Shown: positions 12,401 to 23,539, counted from the stretch's first letter. The stretch: 64,000 nucleotides of DNA from Phragmites australis (GCF_958298935.1 NC_084939.1:2495501-2559500), one strand, 5' to 3'. A program made the numbers and translations. The notes: a model not told the origin generated them from the letters alone.

Positions 12401-12555
12401 GGGGAACGGATCGGTCCGTTCCCCTTTTTCACGCTCCCTCGCACTCGCGCTCCTGCTTCCTTCGTGCTTCGAAGCCCTAGGAAAATCCCAGGCAAACGGA
12501 GCGTTCCTCCTTCTCCCTCTCTCCACCACCGAAAATCACCTTCCACTCCGCCGAG

Positions 12556-15500
12556 ATGACGAGGGTTGGAGGGGGACGCCGGGACAGGACTCCGGTCAGC
12601 ATCTTGCCGGAATCCCGCCTGAGGAATGAGGAGGCGGCGGATAAAATCAAGAAGCTGCTGGTGCCGGAGGGTCAGGAAGGCGCTGTGGTGGTGAGGCCGG
12701 CGACTCTGACGCCGACGACGACCGTTCCTGGACGAACCGTCCTCTTCACCTCCTTCGTGGCGGCGGGGCTGGTGCCGCCGTTCTCCGCCTTCTTCCTGCA
12801 AGTGCTGGAGACGTACGGCATCCAAATGGCGCACCTAAGCCCCAATTCCGTCGTGGCGTTGGCGGTCTTCGCACATCTCTGCGAAATGTTCGTGGGGGTG
12901 ATGCCGTCGGCGACGCTGCTTCGCCACTTCTTCGTCCTTCGGCCGGTGGGGAAGAAGAGGGGGCACTCCACGGCGGACGTCGCGGGGTGCTGCAACCTTC
13001 GGCTCCGGGAAGGCCTGGGGGACCATTATATTCCCCAGGTGGTGCGCAGCAAGTGGGAGGAATGGCGACGGGACTGGTTCTTCGTCGACATCGACCCCCA
13101 CGAGCGGCTCGAACTGCTAGAGAAGGCGGCGGAACCTCGGCGATCAACGTGGGAGGCGCCGCCGCCAGAAGATGCGAGGCTAAAGCCGGTGCTGGAGCGC
13201 ATCTTGGAGCTGCGCGAGTCCGGGCTGACCTCGGTCATGGTGGTCGTGGACTTCCTGCGTCGACGACTGGCGCCCTTGCGGGAGCGGGCCCGACCAAGCT
13301 GGTTCTACACCGGGCCGGAGGACATCACTAGGACCCAGATCGGCGTGAGTTGGGATCTGGGGCTCGCGGAGCTGCGAGGGATGACCCGAGTGATCACCGG
13401 GTCGGAGGACATGAGCCGGGCGGAGCTCCCGTGGCCGGAGATGGCGCTGCGCCATCCCGACCGGGTGGCTATCATGAGGCGGCTGCCGGAGTTTGATGCC
13501 CAAGGGCCCGTGGACCGGCCAAGAAGCCGGAGTCCTGAGGCCTCTGAGCTCCCCGGGCTGGAAGAACTCCTGGACGAGGAGGTTGCTGGCAGCTCGGCGC
13601 AGGCTGGCGACGGGGCCGCCACAAGCAGTAGCCGCCGCGCCAGAGAAGAGGGCGCCCCTGAAGCTGCTGAAGAGTTGACGCCGGGAGACCGGGGAAAACG
13701 ACCCCGGGCCTTGATCCTGTTGCCGGAGTCTCCGCCGTCGCCGACGGCGGCGGCGGCGTTTCCGGTGCTGGAGCCGCGCCTGGTGCGGATGGGGCCCGCG
13801 CCGACGCCTGCGACCTGCGCGGCGGAGACCGAGACTCGTACGGCGGCACCCGAGGCCCGTGCAGTGGCCCAGCCGAGCCCCCAGCGGAAGAGGCGGCGGG
13901 AGGGGTCCGGACCGACGGCACCGGACCCGGACATCAGGCTCCCAGCGGCTAAATGGCGGTATCGGTGAGTCATTTTTCTTGCTTTTCCATGGGTCCTCTC
14001 GGCCCGAACTAAGTTTTGACAACTTTTACTTGTCTCCCGTAGGCCGGCCGCAGGCGTTGTGGCGACAGAGAGGGAGCAGGCGCCAAGGCCAGAGCCGAAC
14101 CTGCCCGCTGCGCCAGCGGAGGCCAGTGTAGGAACGGCGGAGGCGCCAATCGACGTGGAGGCGCCAATCGACGTGGCGGCCATAGGGAGAGAGGCGGTGG
14201 CGGCGACTACCGGAAGGGCGCCGGCGGAGCCTACCCCGGGCGCGGAGAGCCCGGGGCGGAGAACGGTGGAGGCGGATGCCTCGCCGAGGCCGGTGGGCAA
14301 GGCGGCTGATGCGGGAACGCAGCTGCCGTCCGAGGCCTTGGCTCCGGAGGAGCCTATCCCGGGCAGGCAGAGCCCGGGGCGGATGGCGGCACAGGGCCCT
14401 GTGGAGAGCTCGGCCCCCCTGGAGGCATCCGGCGGAGAAGCCTGGGACCCACCGGCGCTCGCAGTGCCTGGCCGGCCTGCCGATCCCCTCTTGGCCGCCA
14501 TTGAAGGCGTCCGAGCCGCAGTCGGGCAGTTGGGCGCGGCGGTGGAGGCCAAGGAGGGGGAGCTCGAGGCCGAGCACGCCCGCCTGGTACTGGAGAAGGC
14601 GCAGCTGGCGGGCGCCCGAGAGGAGGCCCGTGCGGCAGCCGCGTGGGAGCAGAAGCTCCTGGAGGACATCCGTGCGGAAGCCGCGCGAGAACGAGAAGGG
14701 CTGAGGACCGCGCGGGCAGAGGCCGCGCGGGAACGAGAAGACGCCACCCGCCTGGTTGAGGCGTCGAGGCAGCAGGCTGCCGAGGCCCTTGCCAGGATGG
14801 GGCAGGCGCAGGTGAGGGAGGCGGCAGTCACGGCCCGGGAACGACTTGCAGAGGAGCGGCAGGCCGAGCTGGCCCGCCGAGAGGGCGCGGTCGAGAAGAC
14901 GCGCGCCGACCTCCAGCGCTGGGAAGACGACCTCCAGAAGATCAGAGGAGAAGTCAAGCGCTGGGAAGAGGACGTCTCCATCCGGGAAGTGGATAACGGG
15001 CTATTAGCGTCTGATCTCGGAGCCCGGGAGGATTCGGTGGTCCAGCAGGAGGAGGTGCTGGCCCGGCGGGAGAATGAGCTGAGTCGCCGGGAAGGCGAAC
15101 TGAATCGCCGAGAGGGCGAGCTGAGTCGCCGGGAGGGCGAAGCCGCTGCCGCGGCGGCCACCGCGGCTACCAGGGCGGAAGAAAATGCGAAACACGAGGC
15201 GGAACTGACCGCCCGTGAACAAGCCCTGTCCGAGAGGGTGGCTAAGGCGAAGCAGGATGCCGTCCTCGCCGCAGCTGGCGGTTCTTCCGGTCCGGCCGAG
15301 GACCAGGGACTCGAGGCACAGCTGCGGGCCGCCAGGGAGAAGCTCGAGGCAGCCTTTGTTTCGCGGGTCAACCTCGTGCAGATGCTGGAGGATATACTCC
15401 GGCGGATGCGACGGGCCATGGAGAAAGGTGGTCTTGGGCGGCTTGTCGGCGACACGAAGGGCGACGGCCCCGCACGACAAGTGTTGGAGCTGCAGCAGGT

Positions 15501-15795
15501 CTGCGAGCGCCTCGAGACCCTGCCCTGGGCAGTTCAGGAACTTGCCGCCCGGGAGGGACGTGGCTTGGCCCAAGCCGTGGCCGAGCATGTCCTGGCCTGC
15601 TACCGAAGCAGGGACCCGGACTTCCCATTGGAGCCGGCGCGGGAGGGAGTGGTCGAGGCTGAGGAGGATGTCGCCCGAGCAGCGGTTAGGAGTACCGCCT
15701 CTGTGGTGGCGGCCGGCTTCAGGCGAGAGGTGCCGCCACCGCCAGCCCCCGGGGACGACTCAGAGGACTCAGCCGACGCTTCTGCCGCTGACTAG
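12556..15795 (+). CDS. Retrotransposon antisense-strand protein, PF04195 'putative gypsy type transposon' family, 1053 aa, two exons
   Basis: Exons 12556-13964 and 14043-15795 join in frame across a 78-bp GT-AG intron (CG|GTGAGT ... CCCGTAG|G), giving 3162 nt. Residues about 60-130 match the PF04195 pattern: FTSFVAAGLVPPFSAFF, then YGIQ, LSPNS, FAHLCEMF and LLRHFFVLRP. A conserved-looking region runs to about residue 330. A Pro/Ala/Glu-rich disordered linker spans the splice site. Residues about 610-900 form a long Ala/Glu/Arg-rich coiled coil with short near-repeats such as ELSRREGE. The protein function is unknown; the Pfam name does not show transposase activity. The frame is intact, has its own TATA box and runs antisense to the LTRs. 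A 716-codon open frame on the opposite strand is its shadow. Confidence 0.8.
13965..14042 (+). other. 78-bp intron of the antisense gene
   Basis: The donor GTGAGT follows CG and the acceptor is CCCGTAG. The phase is exact: CG + G = Arg, after which the frame continues open for 583 codons. If the element's genomic RNA runs in the opposite direction, the intron would not be removed during retrotransposition, which explains its survival. Confidence 0.8.
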
Positions 15796-17363
15796 GCCTT
15801 CGGCGCCCTTTTTTCTTTTGTTGTAGATGCAGGAGTGAATATTAGGAGTGGACCCTTGGAAAAAAGGCTTTGTCTATGTCTTGTGAATATAATGGCAGCT
15901 TTTCCGTGGGCTCGCAACTCCAATTTCTCTGTATGCTTGATGTTTCCTCTGGCGCTCCGCCTGGAAGTCCCGAGGAGTACTCAGTCGGGCCGCTCCCGAC
16001 CTTCCCATCCCCGAGAAATGAAGTTGTTCTGGTTGCTGGCGTTGGCGCAGCCAGCCTTCAAGCTCTCGCGAGTCCGCACTGCCTAGTTTAAGAAACAAAG
16101 ACACAGACTCCCTTGCTCGGGAGATGGAACGGCCCTGCCCGGAACACGCCGTGCCCAGCGAACACCTTTTCACTTTGCGACCACTCAGCTGGTAGAAGGG
16201 AGACGCGTGCGGGCGAGAATGTGACCAAAAGTCCTCGCGGTCCGGTGGTGCCCGGGCTCAAAATGGGCCGGACCGAGCACTGACAGCCCGCCCTCAAGGC
16301 CTGAGCTCCGGACTACTCGAGCAGCTCGAGTGATAGGATTACCCAGGGCACCTGAGGACTCGGTAGTGCTCGGGGTCCTTAAAAGCGGACCGAACACCAC
16401 GACCACCACGAAGGGCTTCGGTCAGACGTTACCGTACGCACGGTACTCCTTTCTACGAACCGCTCTGTCGTTCTGGAAAAAGCCGACACGTGGCAGGGTT
16501 TTTGCGTGCCAAGAGACCACCTCGCCGAGCAGATTAAAGCGCAAGAGCCCCCGAGAATGACTCGGGAACATAAATTTACTTAAAGCAGACTTGTCTGAAC
16601 ATAACCACTCACCGGACAGCCGTCGGCCTTCCGGCCAGCCGACCCAGAAGGGGTTGATTCCGAGCTCGGGGGCCCGGGGACTTGATCCTTTCAACGGGGC
16701 GCCCGAGCGCCCAGAGTCATACGAGGCTCCTAGGGTCGGGTGATCTCGACCACCCAAGCCTAGGCGGTAGGACCACCCGAAGACCCTTGGGGCCGACCAG
16801 AGGCCGGGGCATAGAAGCCCTCGCGGCCGAACTGCTTGTGATTGCCGACCTGTGACTTAAGAGAGAGAATATAGAATTTCTTTGTCTGGTGCGCTCTGTT
16901 AGTGCGGTACTTGCCATAGACTGCTCTCGTTTTTTCGACCCGAGACCTCTCGAATACCCGAACCGGCAGGCAAAGGCGGACAGAGGCATAACCTAGAGGT
17001 CCTATGGTTCGGTGGCGCCCGGGAATGACAGGCCAGACCGAGCACCGACAGCCCGCTCCGAGGGCCTGAGCTCCGGCCTACTCGAGCAGCTCGAGTGATG
17101 GGATTACTCAGAGCGCCCCGAAACTCGGTTAGTGCCCGGGAGCCCGTCACGACACCGAACACCACAGCCTACCATGTCGGACGTAAGTCAGCGGCGACTG
17201 CTCGCATGTATACCGATTGGGATTCTTTTGTCAACGGGAAAAAAATGAGAGAGCGAACTTTTTCTCGCACAACCGAGCACCTCACCAGACAGATTAAACA
17301 TAGGGAATCCAGAGATATAATTTGACATAGTGATTGCTTATTAAAATACTGAATGTACGATAT
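15796..17363. other. Non-coding spacer of the retrotransposon with an internal diverged duplication
   Basis: No pol-like coding is visible on either strand. Two related segments lie about 765 bp apart (about 16240-16410 and 17005-17170). They share GACCGAGCAC, ACAGCCCGC and ACTCGAGCAGCTCGAGTGAT, and a terminal CGAACACCAC. The spacer occupies the place where pol would be expected. Confidence 0.6.
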
Positions 17364-18035
17364 TTACAAGGTTGGGTGACAGCGATTTACCACACGGGGC
17401 GAAGCCTCCAGACTGCTCGGGCGGGGAGAAGCCCCCGGCCTTATCAACCTGAACCGCGAGCTTGACCGTCTACGGGTAGAAGCGTCGAGAGTGACCCGGG
17501 CATCCTCGTGGCCCCTTCGCTCGTCGAGACGCAAACGGAGGTCCCGGGCCTCGGATACGTCCTGGGGGATGGCGCTCCGCCTGGAGGCCCCTCTGCCCGT
17601 GCGGGTGTTGCCCGCTGAGGAGCCGACTCTGGCGGCACCGCGCTGAAAAGTGGCGCGAGGGCTCTCGACCTGCACCTGGCGACGAGCGGTGCCGACCAAA
17701 GCGGCGATATCTTGCATCCACCGGCCTTCCGGAGTGTTTGGCGTGGCCCGAATGGGAGGGTGCCTGAGGAGGGCTTGCGCTGCAAGCAAGGCGCTCCCTG
17801 GGCTGGCCTCACTAAAAGCTAGCCTGCGCCGGGGCGGCGCTCGACGTGATCCAGAGGCGGACCTAGCGGCCGGGGCCCCGACCATCTGCTGGGGGTCGGA
17901 GAGGACGCCGGCAGCGGCGGCGCTGATGGGCCCAGCGCCCTGATCCCCTTGGGCGGGAAAAACCTCTTGGTCGTGGGGCGGCGTTCCGTTACTGGAAGTG
18001 GAGCCGGAACGCTGGAGACGGTGCCCACCGGCCAT
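17364..18035 (-). pseudogene. Truncated gag-like reading frame of the retrotransposon (223 aa)
   Basis: The frame starts with an ATG at 18035 (MAGGHRLQRSGS), about 50 nt downstream of the PBS, and is open to a stop at 17364. It is Ala/Arg/Pro-rich with LLRHPP and TPEGRWMQDIAALVG, the style of Tat-lineage gag N-termini in grasses. The usual capsid core and CCHC zinc knuckle are absent, and the length is about half of a normal gag. It may persist because the 5' region carries packaging signals (inference). Confidence 0.55.
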
Positions 18036-18082
18036 CTTTTCCTGTGGAGAAAAAAGGGAAACAAACAATCTAGGGATATTCC

Positions 18083-18100
18083 CCCCTACCTGGCGCGCCA
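18083..18100 (-). promoter_or_regulatory. Primer-binding site
   Basis: On the minus strand, two bases after the LTR end, the sequence reads TGGCGCGCCAGGTAGGGG. It begins with TGG (complement of a tRNA CCA tail) and contains the palindrome TGGCGCGCCA. It is probably complementary to the 3' end of a cellular tRNA, perhaps tRNA-Arg as reported for RIRE2-like elements. I could not check which tRNA. Confidence 0.7.
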
Positions 18101-18481
18101 GCTGTCGGAGAGTGAACTCCTGTCGCAGGGATCCCGAGAGACCCCTCTTTAGAGATTCGGCCGGGGGGATGATCCTAGAAAAGCTTGTACGGGAAACGAG
18201 CGGGAACGGAAGTAAATGCGATGGCTTGCGGGTACACCGGGTTTTTGGACAGGTTCGGGCCGCGCGGGGGCGTAACACCCTACTCCTGTATGAGTGTTAT
18301 ATCTATCCTTGAAGGGGATCCTTCAAGGATATATCTGGTTCTCAAAGGAGAGCTGTTTACAAAGAGCTGGAGGCTCTTATGTTCTAGCTAGCTGGTCTCT
18401 TGATCGTCTTGCGATCGGGGGCTGTTGTTTTCTTGTTCTTCGACTGACTCTCCTCCTCCTTTTGGTGTCCTCCATCCTTTC

Positions 18482-18489
18482 CTTTTATA
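18482..18489 (-). promoter_or_regulatory. LTR TATA box (5' LTR, active orientation)
   Basis: TATAAAAG on the minus strand, about 380 bp before the end of the 5' LTR in the element's direction. It is the likely core promoter of the genomic RNA. Confidence 0.65.
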
Positions 18490-18988
18490 GATGCGCCGAC
18501 CTCGACATATCCTGAATGGGAAAGAGGGGACGCGAATGCCCGGGTGCCACGGAGAAAGGCGTAATCATTTCATTTTGGCGAAGTGACAGGGGCGGTGGAG
18601 GAAGGCGGCGTGCATTCGACCACCAGCCGCTGCGGAAGCTTCGGGGTGCTCTGAAAAGGGCCCACCGGACAGCCTCAGAGGTGCCCGGTGCGCCCACCCT
18701 GTCTTGTTCTCCTGCCAGGGCAGGGTGGCAGGCCGAGCGCTTCGACTCTGGCGACGTTATCCCGAGGCGCGCAGGCGAAAACGGGACGGGACCCGTGCAT
18801 TTAATGGACCCACGCCCCCCTGCCAGTGCATGGCAGGGTCTGACACTGGAGCGTGGGCAGCCGAGAATGTCAGGATGTCAGAATGTCAGGCCACGCGCGC
18901 CTATTAAATGCGGCATCGGGCCTTTGACTGGATGACACCCTGACGACGGGGCCCTTTGAGTCTTTGAATGATCTTGCGCGAACCTTCT

Positions 18989-19629
18989 GGGGACCGAGTC
19001 CTCGGGGGCTGCCACGTGCAGCCCCGAGCATTCTCTCCCGAGCACCTTGGAAGGACCTTCGGGGCACCGAGTCCTCGGGGGCTGCCACGTGCAGCCCCGA
19101 GCACCCTCTCCCGAGCTCCTCGGTGGGACCTTCGGGGCACCGAGTCCTCGGGGGCTGCCACGTGCAGCCCCGAGCACCCTCTCCCGAGCTCCTCGGTGGG
19201 ACCTTCGGGGCACCGAGTCCTCGGGGGCTGCCACGTGCAGCCCCGAGTACTCTCTCCCGAGTACTTCGGTGGGACCTTCGGGGCACCGAGTCCTCGGGGG
19301 CTGCCACGTGCAGCCCCGAGTACTCTCTCCCGAGTACTTCAGCGGGACCTTCGGGGTACCGAGTCCTCGGGGGCTGCCACGTGCAACCCCGAGCACTCTC
19401 TCCCGAGCACCTTGGCGGGACCTTCGGGGTACCGAGTCCTCGGGGGCTGCCACGTGCAACCCCGAGCACTCTCTCCCGAGCACCTTGGAGGGACCTTCGG
19501 GGCACCGAGTCCTCGGGGGCTGCCACGTGCAGCCCCGAGCACCCTCTCCCGAGCTCCTTGGTGGGACCTTCGGGGCACCGAGTCCTCGGGGGCTGCCACG
19601 TGCAACCCCGAGCACTCTCTCCCGGGACT
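18989..19629. repeat. Nine tandem 73-bp G-box repeats in the right LTR
   Basis: Same array as in the left LTR, offset by 7694 bp. Each unit carries CACGTG. In the element's direction the array lies in U3, roughly 500-1150 bp upstream of the TATA box, the usual place for an enhancer. Confidence 0.95.
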
Positions 19630-19721
19630 CTGCTTCCACCTATCTTGCAGGGTGGTGATATGTGGTGGACGGCCGGTCTGGCCTCGGGACTTAGGGACCC
19701 CTGGTTCTAAATACACCGACA

Positions 19722-19726
19722 GCAGT
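19722..19726. repeat. Target-site duplication GCAGT (right copy)
   Basis: Exact repeat of 10404-10408. Confidence 0.95.
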
Positions 19727-20787
19727 GCTCGGTGATGAGCATGGGCTGTCGATGATGTTTGGTTGTGGTGCATATGGCAACTAATACGAGTTTGACAGTG
19801 GTGGTCGGACAGTTTGCGGGCACATGACAGACAGTTCAGGGAAGGCTGATAGACAGTTCACTTGGAGGGTGAACATACCGTGGTGCAGGACGGACAGATT
19901 GGTGTTAACAGGCCAGTTATACCGTGGGTAGTAGAGATGAAGAGACTGGAAACAATGACATAGGAGTATGAGAGCCGGTGGTGGTTATTCTCTGTGGCGT
20001 GGTACCACGTGGCATGAGCTCAGGATGCAGGTTTGCATTGGAGAGGGCTTACGTGCTTCTAAATCAGCAAGGGCACGGATCGATTCGAGTTGTGCGCACG
20101 GGTTTCTGAAGTGTGGATCGATGGGTGTGAAGATGCATCAAAGGCTGAATTGGAAGGAAGTAGAGATGTTCTTTACTTGCAACTGGAGTAATCTAGTTGG
20201 TCTGGGACTGCAGGAGGCTACGGTGTAAGACATCAGAGAATCGTAACCTAAATAGTCAGGTGAAAGAGCAATGCTAGTGTGGTAATTTCTATATGTATGA
20301 CTCAGAAAGCAATGGTGAATTTCTCAGTGTAAAGATGTAGTCAATCAGGAGCGTGGATATCGGATTCAGTTGGTTTTTTCATGTGACGCCCAACAGGAAG
20401 CGGTTTTTCTTCATGAAGTCTGGTGATTCTGGTTGTATCTACTTATGTGACGACGTGAGTTATCGTGCTGTTGGAGTAAGGTACTATCAAAATCAAAATC
20501 AATAATGGAGTTATGTCCTTCAGGGAGTCAGGCATGTGTGAAGGCTAAAGAGGAATATGATTTCGCTCAAAGATATTGTGTTGATAGAAGAGAGAGGTGC
20601 TCAGTTGCAGGTGGAGTCATGGAGTCTGAAGTTGTAGGGATAGTAGTGTCTCTGGAAAGCGGTGGGTTTGAGTGAAACTCATCGGACAGCTCTCGTTGAG
20701 CGGCAAAGGCAACAACTCAAGTCTGGTGTATATGGAGGTTCACACGTGATGACTTCAAGGTGACAAATTATTTATCAAGGTGAAGTT
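19727..20787 (+). mobile_element. Right part of the older LTR element, non-coding
   Basis: Continuation of the unit interrupted at 10408. No long reading frame or recognisable protein is present. The stretch ends in ATCAAGGTGAAGTT, a purine-rich tract just before the LTR at 20788. This suggests a non-coding or decayed copia-like element. Confidence 0.5.
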
Positions 20788-21178
20788 TGTTGGATATGTG
20801 TCGAATAATTGTACGGAGTTAGTTACATATAGAACTTGGAGTTGTGTTAGCAGTATATGGTGGAATCCTAGTAGGACTCTAGGTGAAATCCTAGTATGAT
20901 TTTTGTAATCAGGCTTCCTCATAAATATGAGAGGAGGGTCGCTGTTTGTAACCATGAAGACATAGCGATAGGTTCGCAGGGGGGCAGCGAGTCTGCCGGG
21001 AACCCCGGGAAGCGGCCGGTGTTGCTTGTTGGGGAGGAGCGCCCGTAGTCATGCCCCGAGGATGTAGGCTTCGGCCGAACCTCATTAACAAACATCGTGC
21101 CTCTGGTGTCATCTGTGATCATGCACATTGTCTCGTTAGATCAACCCGCTACTTCCGCTGATAACTAATTTTCTAACA
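20788..21178 (+). repeat. 3' LTR of the older element, 391 bp
   Basis: It begins TGTTGGATATGTG and ends TTTTCTAACA (TGTT...AACA). It contains a TATA-like CATAAATATGAG and the run CCGAACCTCATTAACAAAC typical of a widespread family of grass copia-type LTRs. No matching 5' LTR lies in the window. Confidence 0.75.
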
Positions 21179-22460
21179 TGTTACCTTATCTTTCAATATC
21201 TAATTCAATCCACAACAGCGTCCTCAGAAAATAGACTGAGATATCCTTTCATTCTTCCTCCCCAAACGAAGAAAGAATGTTTAGTCCTCTAGCACTTTCT
21301 ACAGCTACAAGCACAACTCTAACCTGACTCTTGTATCCCATTTTAGTAATTCTTGACAAAGTAAACTCTGAACAATTTCATCCCTGTGTTCAATGTGCAT
21401 ATTTCTATTACCTTTTATTTTCACAAATGTTTGCATTTCCTTTTCTATTCGCAAAATTACTAATCCTAGTTGTTCCCCAATTGCTTCAAAATGCATAATG
21501 TTAACTTAATCAAATCGCATATGAAATTGTCATCACGACGCCACTAATACCAGAGAGAGCAACAAAATTCAAAGGGGGAAACGAAGCGTGTAATCAACCG
21601 CATGCTGCACCTTGGTGTTGTGCGCAGCGCGCAAGCGCAAAGAGCTGGCGAGGATGGCGGCGCTGTGCAGCACGGCACCGCGGGAGGTGGTGTCGACAAT
21701 GACAGAGAAGTTGCATGCCAGGAGCGTGACATCGGGCAGGCCCCATGCAACCCCTCCCACTCCTCCCTTGAGGCCGCCATGGCTAATGCAGAGGCGGAGC
21801 TTAGCGAGTCCGTTGAGGACGCGGCAAGAGAGACGGTGCTAAAAGAGCCATCGCTCGCTGTCGAACTCCGAGGTCATGCGGACGGGCTGCCGCCAGCGCA
21901 GGTGCACGCCTCCCCTGTGGGCCTCCGCCTCTGTCGAGGGCGGGGATTGGCTCACGGAGGCAAGCCGTTGGAGCCGCCGTGGTTCCTGTCGCCGGGGCCA
22001 AGCCGACGGTGCTGGCGATGGCGAAGGGGCGATGCTGGTGCTGGCAGCGGTGGGGGCGTTGTGCGTGGTGGCTCCCTGCCGCCTTCTCATGCTGGTCAGA
22101 TACCATCAGATCGACAAGCCGCCGCTGCGGTTTTCGAGTGAGTGGGGGTGTGATTCTTTTTGAGTTGTTGGGACAGTTTAGTTTTCTATTAGACAATGGT
22201 TTTTATATAGTTTTTTATTAGGTGAGAGTGGGAAGGGAGGTGGGAGGGGTGACGCACGAATCAACTCCTGCTTTATATGGTAGAGATATAGATCATAAAT
22301 GCACCGGATTGTGTGGGCGATGGACTTGCGGCATATTCCTACTTATTTAGAAGCTGTTTGGTTCAGCCCATTTAGGGTGTAATCAGATAACATCGTGAGG
22401 CTATTACGTTGTTAGGTGTTTGGTTCATGTGCCCGTAATTGTTTCCCGCTCTAGTTACGA
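21179..22460. other. Gene-poor stretch with a GC-rich island
   Basis: 21600-22140 is GC-rich with several short open frames on both strands. None resembles a known family, and they overlap each other, so I do not call a gene. Around 22350-22440 the repeated phrase GTTTGGTTCA suggests a decayed hAT-type MITE. Confidence 0.35.
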
Positions 22461-23539
22461 GCCCATACCGCTCCATCATGAGGTGTATCACATCCAGTTA
22501 CCCAAGCCTTGCTCACTTCTCACTCACCTCACCTTTACTTGAGCCGCCTCCGCCCGTTTCACCGTCTTGCGTCCACTTACATCCCTGCATCGCCTCTGCA
22601 TGTCGGTGACCTCCAGCTTCCAACCCCTATCCTCGACGACCGTGCGGAGCGCGCAATTGTTAGGTTGGGAGAAGAGGACCGCGTGGCGGTGGCGGGGTCA
22701 GGTGTGGATGCGGTCAAGGATGGTGGTGACGGTGAGGTGAGGCGGTTGCTGCGGGGGAGTTAGAGGGGGATGGGAGGGAGGTGAGGTGGTGTAGGGAGTC
22801 GAGGGTTGCTCCGGAGACAGGGCCTGAGGCGTGGCGGCGGCGGCAGGCACACCATAGTGGCCGATGTTGTGTTTTGTTTTAATCTGGTTCTTGTTTTTTA
22901 ATTAGCTTTTGATGTAGATTACTTGCGTTGTTTTCATTTGTGATTATTAGCAGATTTTTAATTATTTGGTAAATCTTTGGTTTCCAATTCTACGATGATT
23001 TATAGCAATTCCAATTCTCCCTGACTCCCTGTGCTTATGAGATTGCAATAGTTTGGATGTGTGCATAAACCAGATCCCACTGCCTCAACCAGACATCGTA
23101 TGCATTTCTTGGACCGTTGCTTTGCTTTCGCCTGTCGTGCTGGTCTTTCAAAATGATGTGGAAGAATGGAAGTGCACTGATACACATAAGCTAAAATCAT
23201 TTGCGGACTGAAACTAGAACTTGCATGCGAAGGTGAGATCGAGTCTGAGAGAAAGGAATCAGTCCAGAGCTGAAAGAGTGAAAGTTTAGTAACTAACAGA
23301 AGCTACGATGATTTTGCAGGACTAAACTTGCTTTTTGGTGACGAAGGAGTGGAATTGTACTAAGGCCAACTTTGATGGCAATCATCCTACGGCAAGGATG
23401 CTTATACTGATGGATGTTATTAGTCGCATGGTCCCAGAGAGTATGAAATGTTATTAGTCGCATGGTCCCAGAATGTACTGTTTGTGTATAATCACCTCAG
23501 CAGTGGTATGCTTTAAAGTAACATGGCACCTGATGGTGG

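Larger units (their letters stand above)
10409..19721 (-). mobile_element. Complete non-autonomous Ty3-type LTR retrotransposon, Tat/RIRE2-like, with an antisense gene
   Basis: The 9313-bp element is bounded by two 1619-bp LTRs (TGTCGG...CCGACA) and a 5-bp duplication GCAGT. Orientation is minus: next to the right LTR a PBS reads TGGCGCGCCAGGTAGGGG on the minus strand (18100-18083), a purine-rich tract abuts the left LTR (12043-12028), LTR TATA boxes read minus, and a gag-like start lies at 18035. In order along its own strand: 5' LTR (19721-18103), PBS, truncated gag, repeat-bearing spacer, a large gene in antisense (15795-12556), PPT, 3' LTR (12027-10409). No protease, RT, RNase H or integrase is visible in any frame. 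Extra antisense frames near the 3' LTR are known from Tat-lineage Ty3/gypsy elements, which supports the classification; that step is inference. Confidence 0.9.
18103..19721 (-). repeat. Right LTR (5' LTR of the element), 1619 bp
   Basis: It appears identical to 10409-12027, with the same ends, the same nine 73-bp repeats (markers from 18995 onward) and the same minus-strand TATA box at 18482-18489. Transcription of the element would start in this copy and run leftward. Confidence 0.95.

Noticed and set aside
13305..15455. 716-codon open frame on the minus strand
   Set aside because: It lies opposite the antisense gene. It is Ser/Arg/Ala-rich, as expected from the mirror of Ala/Glu/Arg codons in GC-rich DNA, has no domain, and the plus frame has a matching splice and a family match.
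10409..19721. Plus orientation of the 9.3 kb element, as suggested by its largest gene
   Set aside because: The sequence after the left LTR (GTAGCCCCCGGG) is no tRNA complement, whereas the minus strand has a TGG-starting PBS, a PPT-like tract, LTR TATA boxes and a gag-like start in the proper order.
21544..22196. Cluster of open frames around 21.5-22.2 kb
   Set aside because: The frames conflict on both strands and none resembles a known protein, so a gene cannot be supported.
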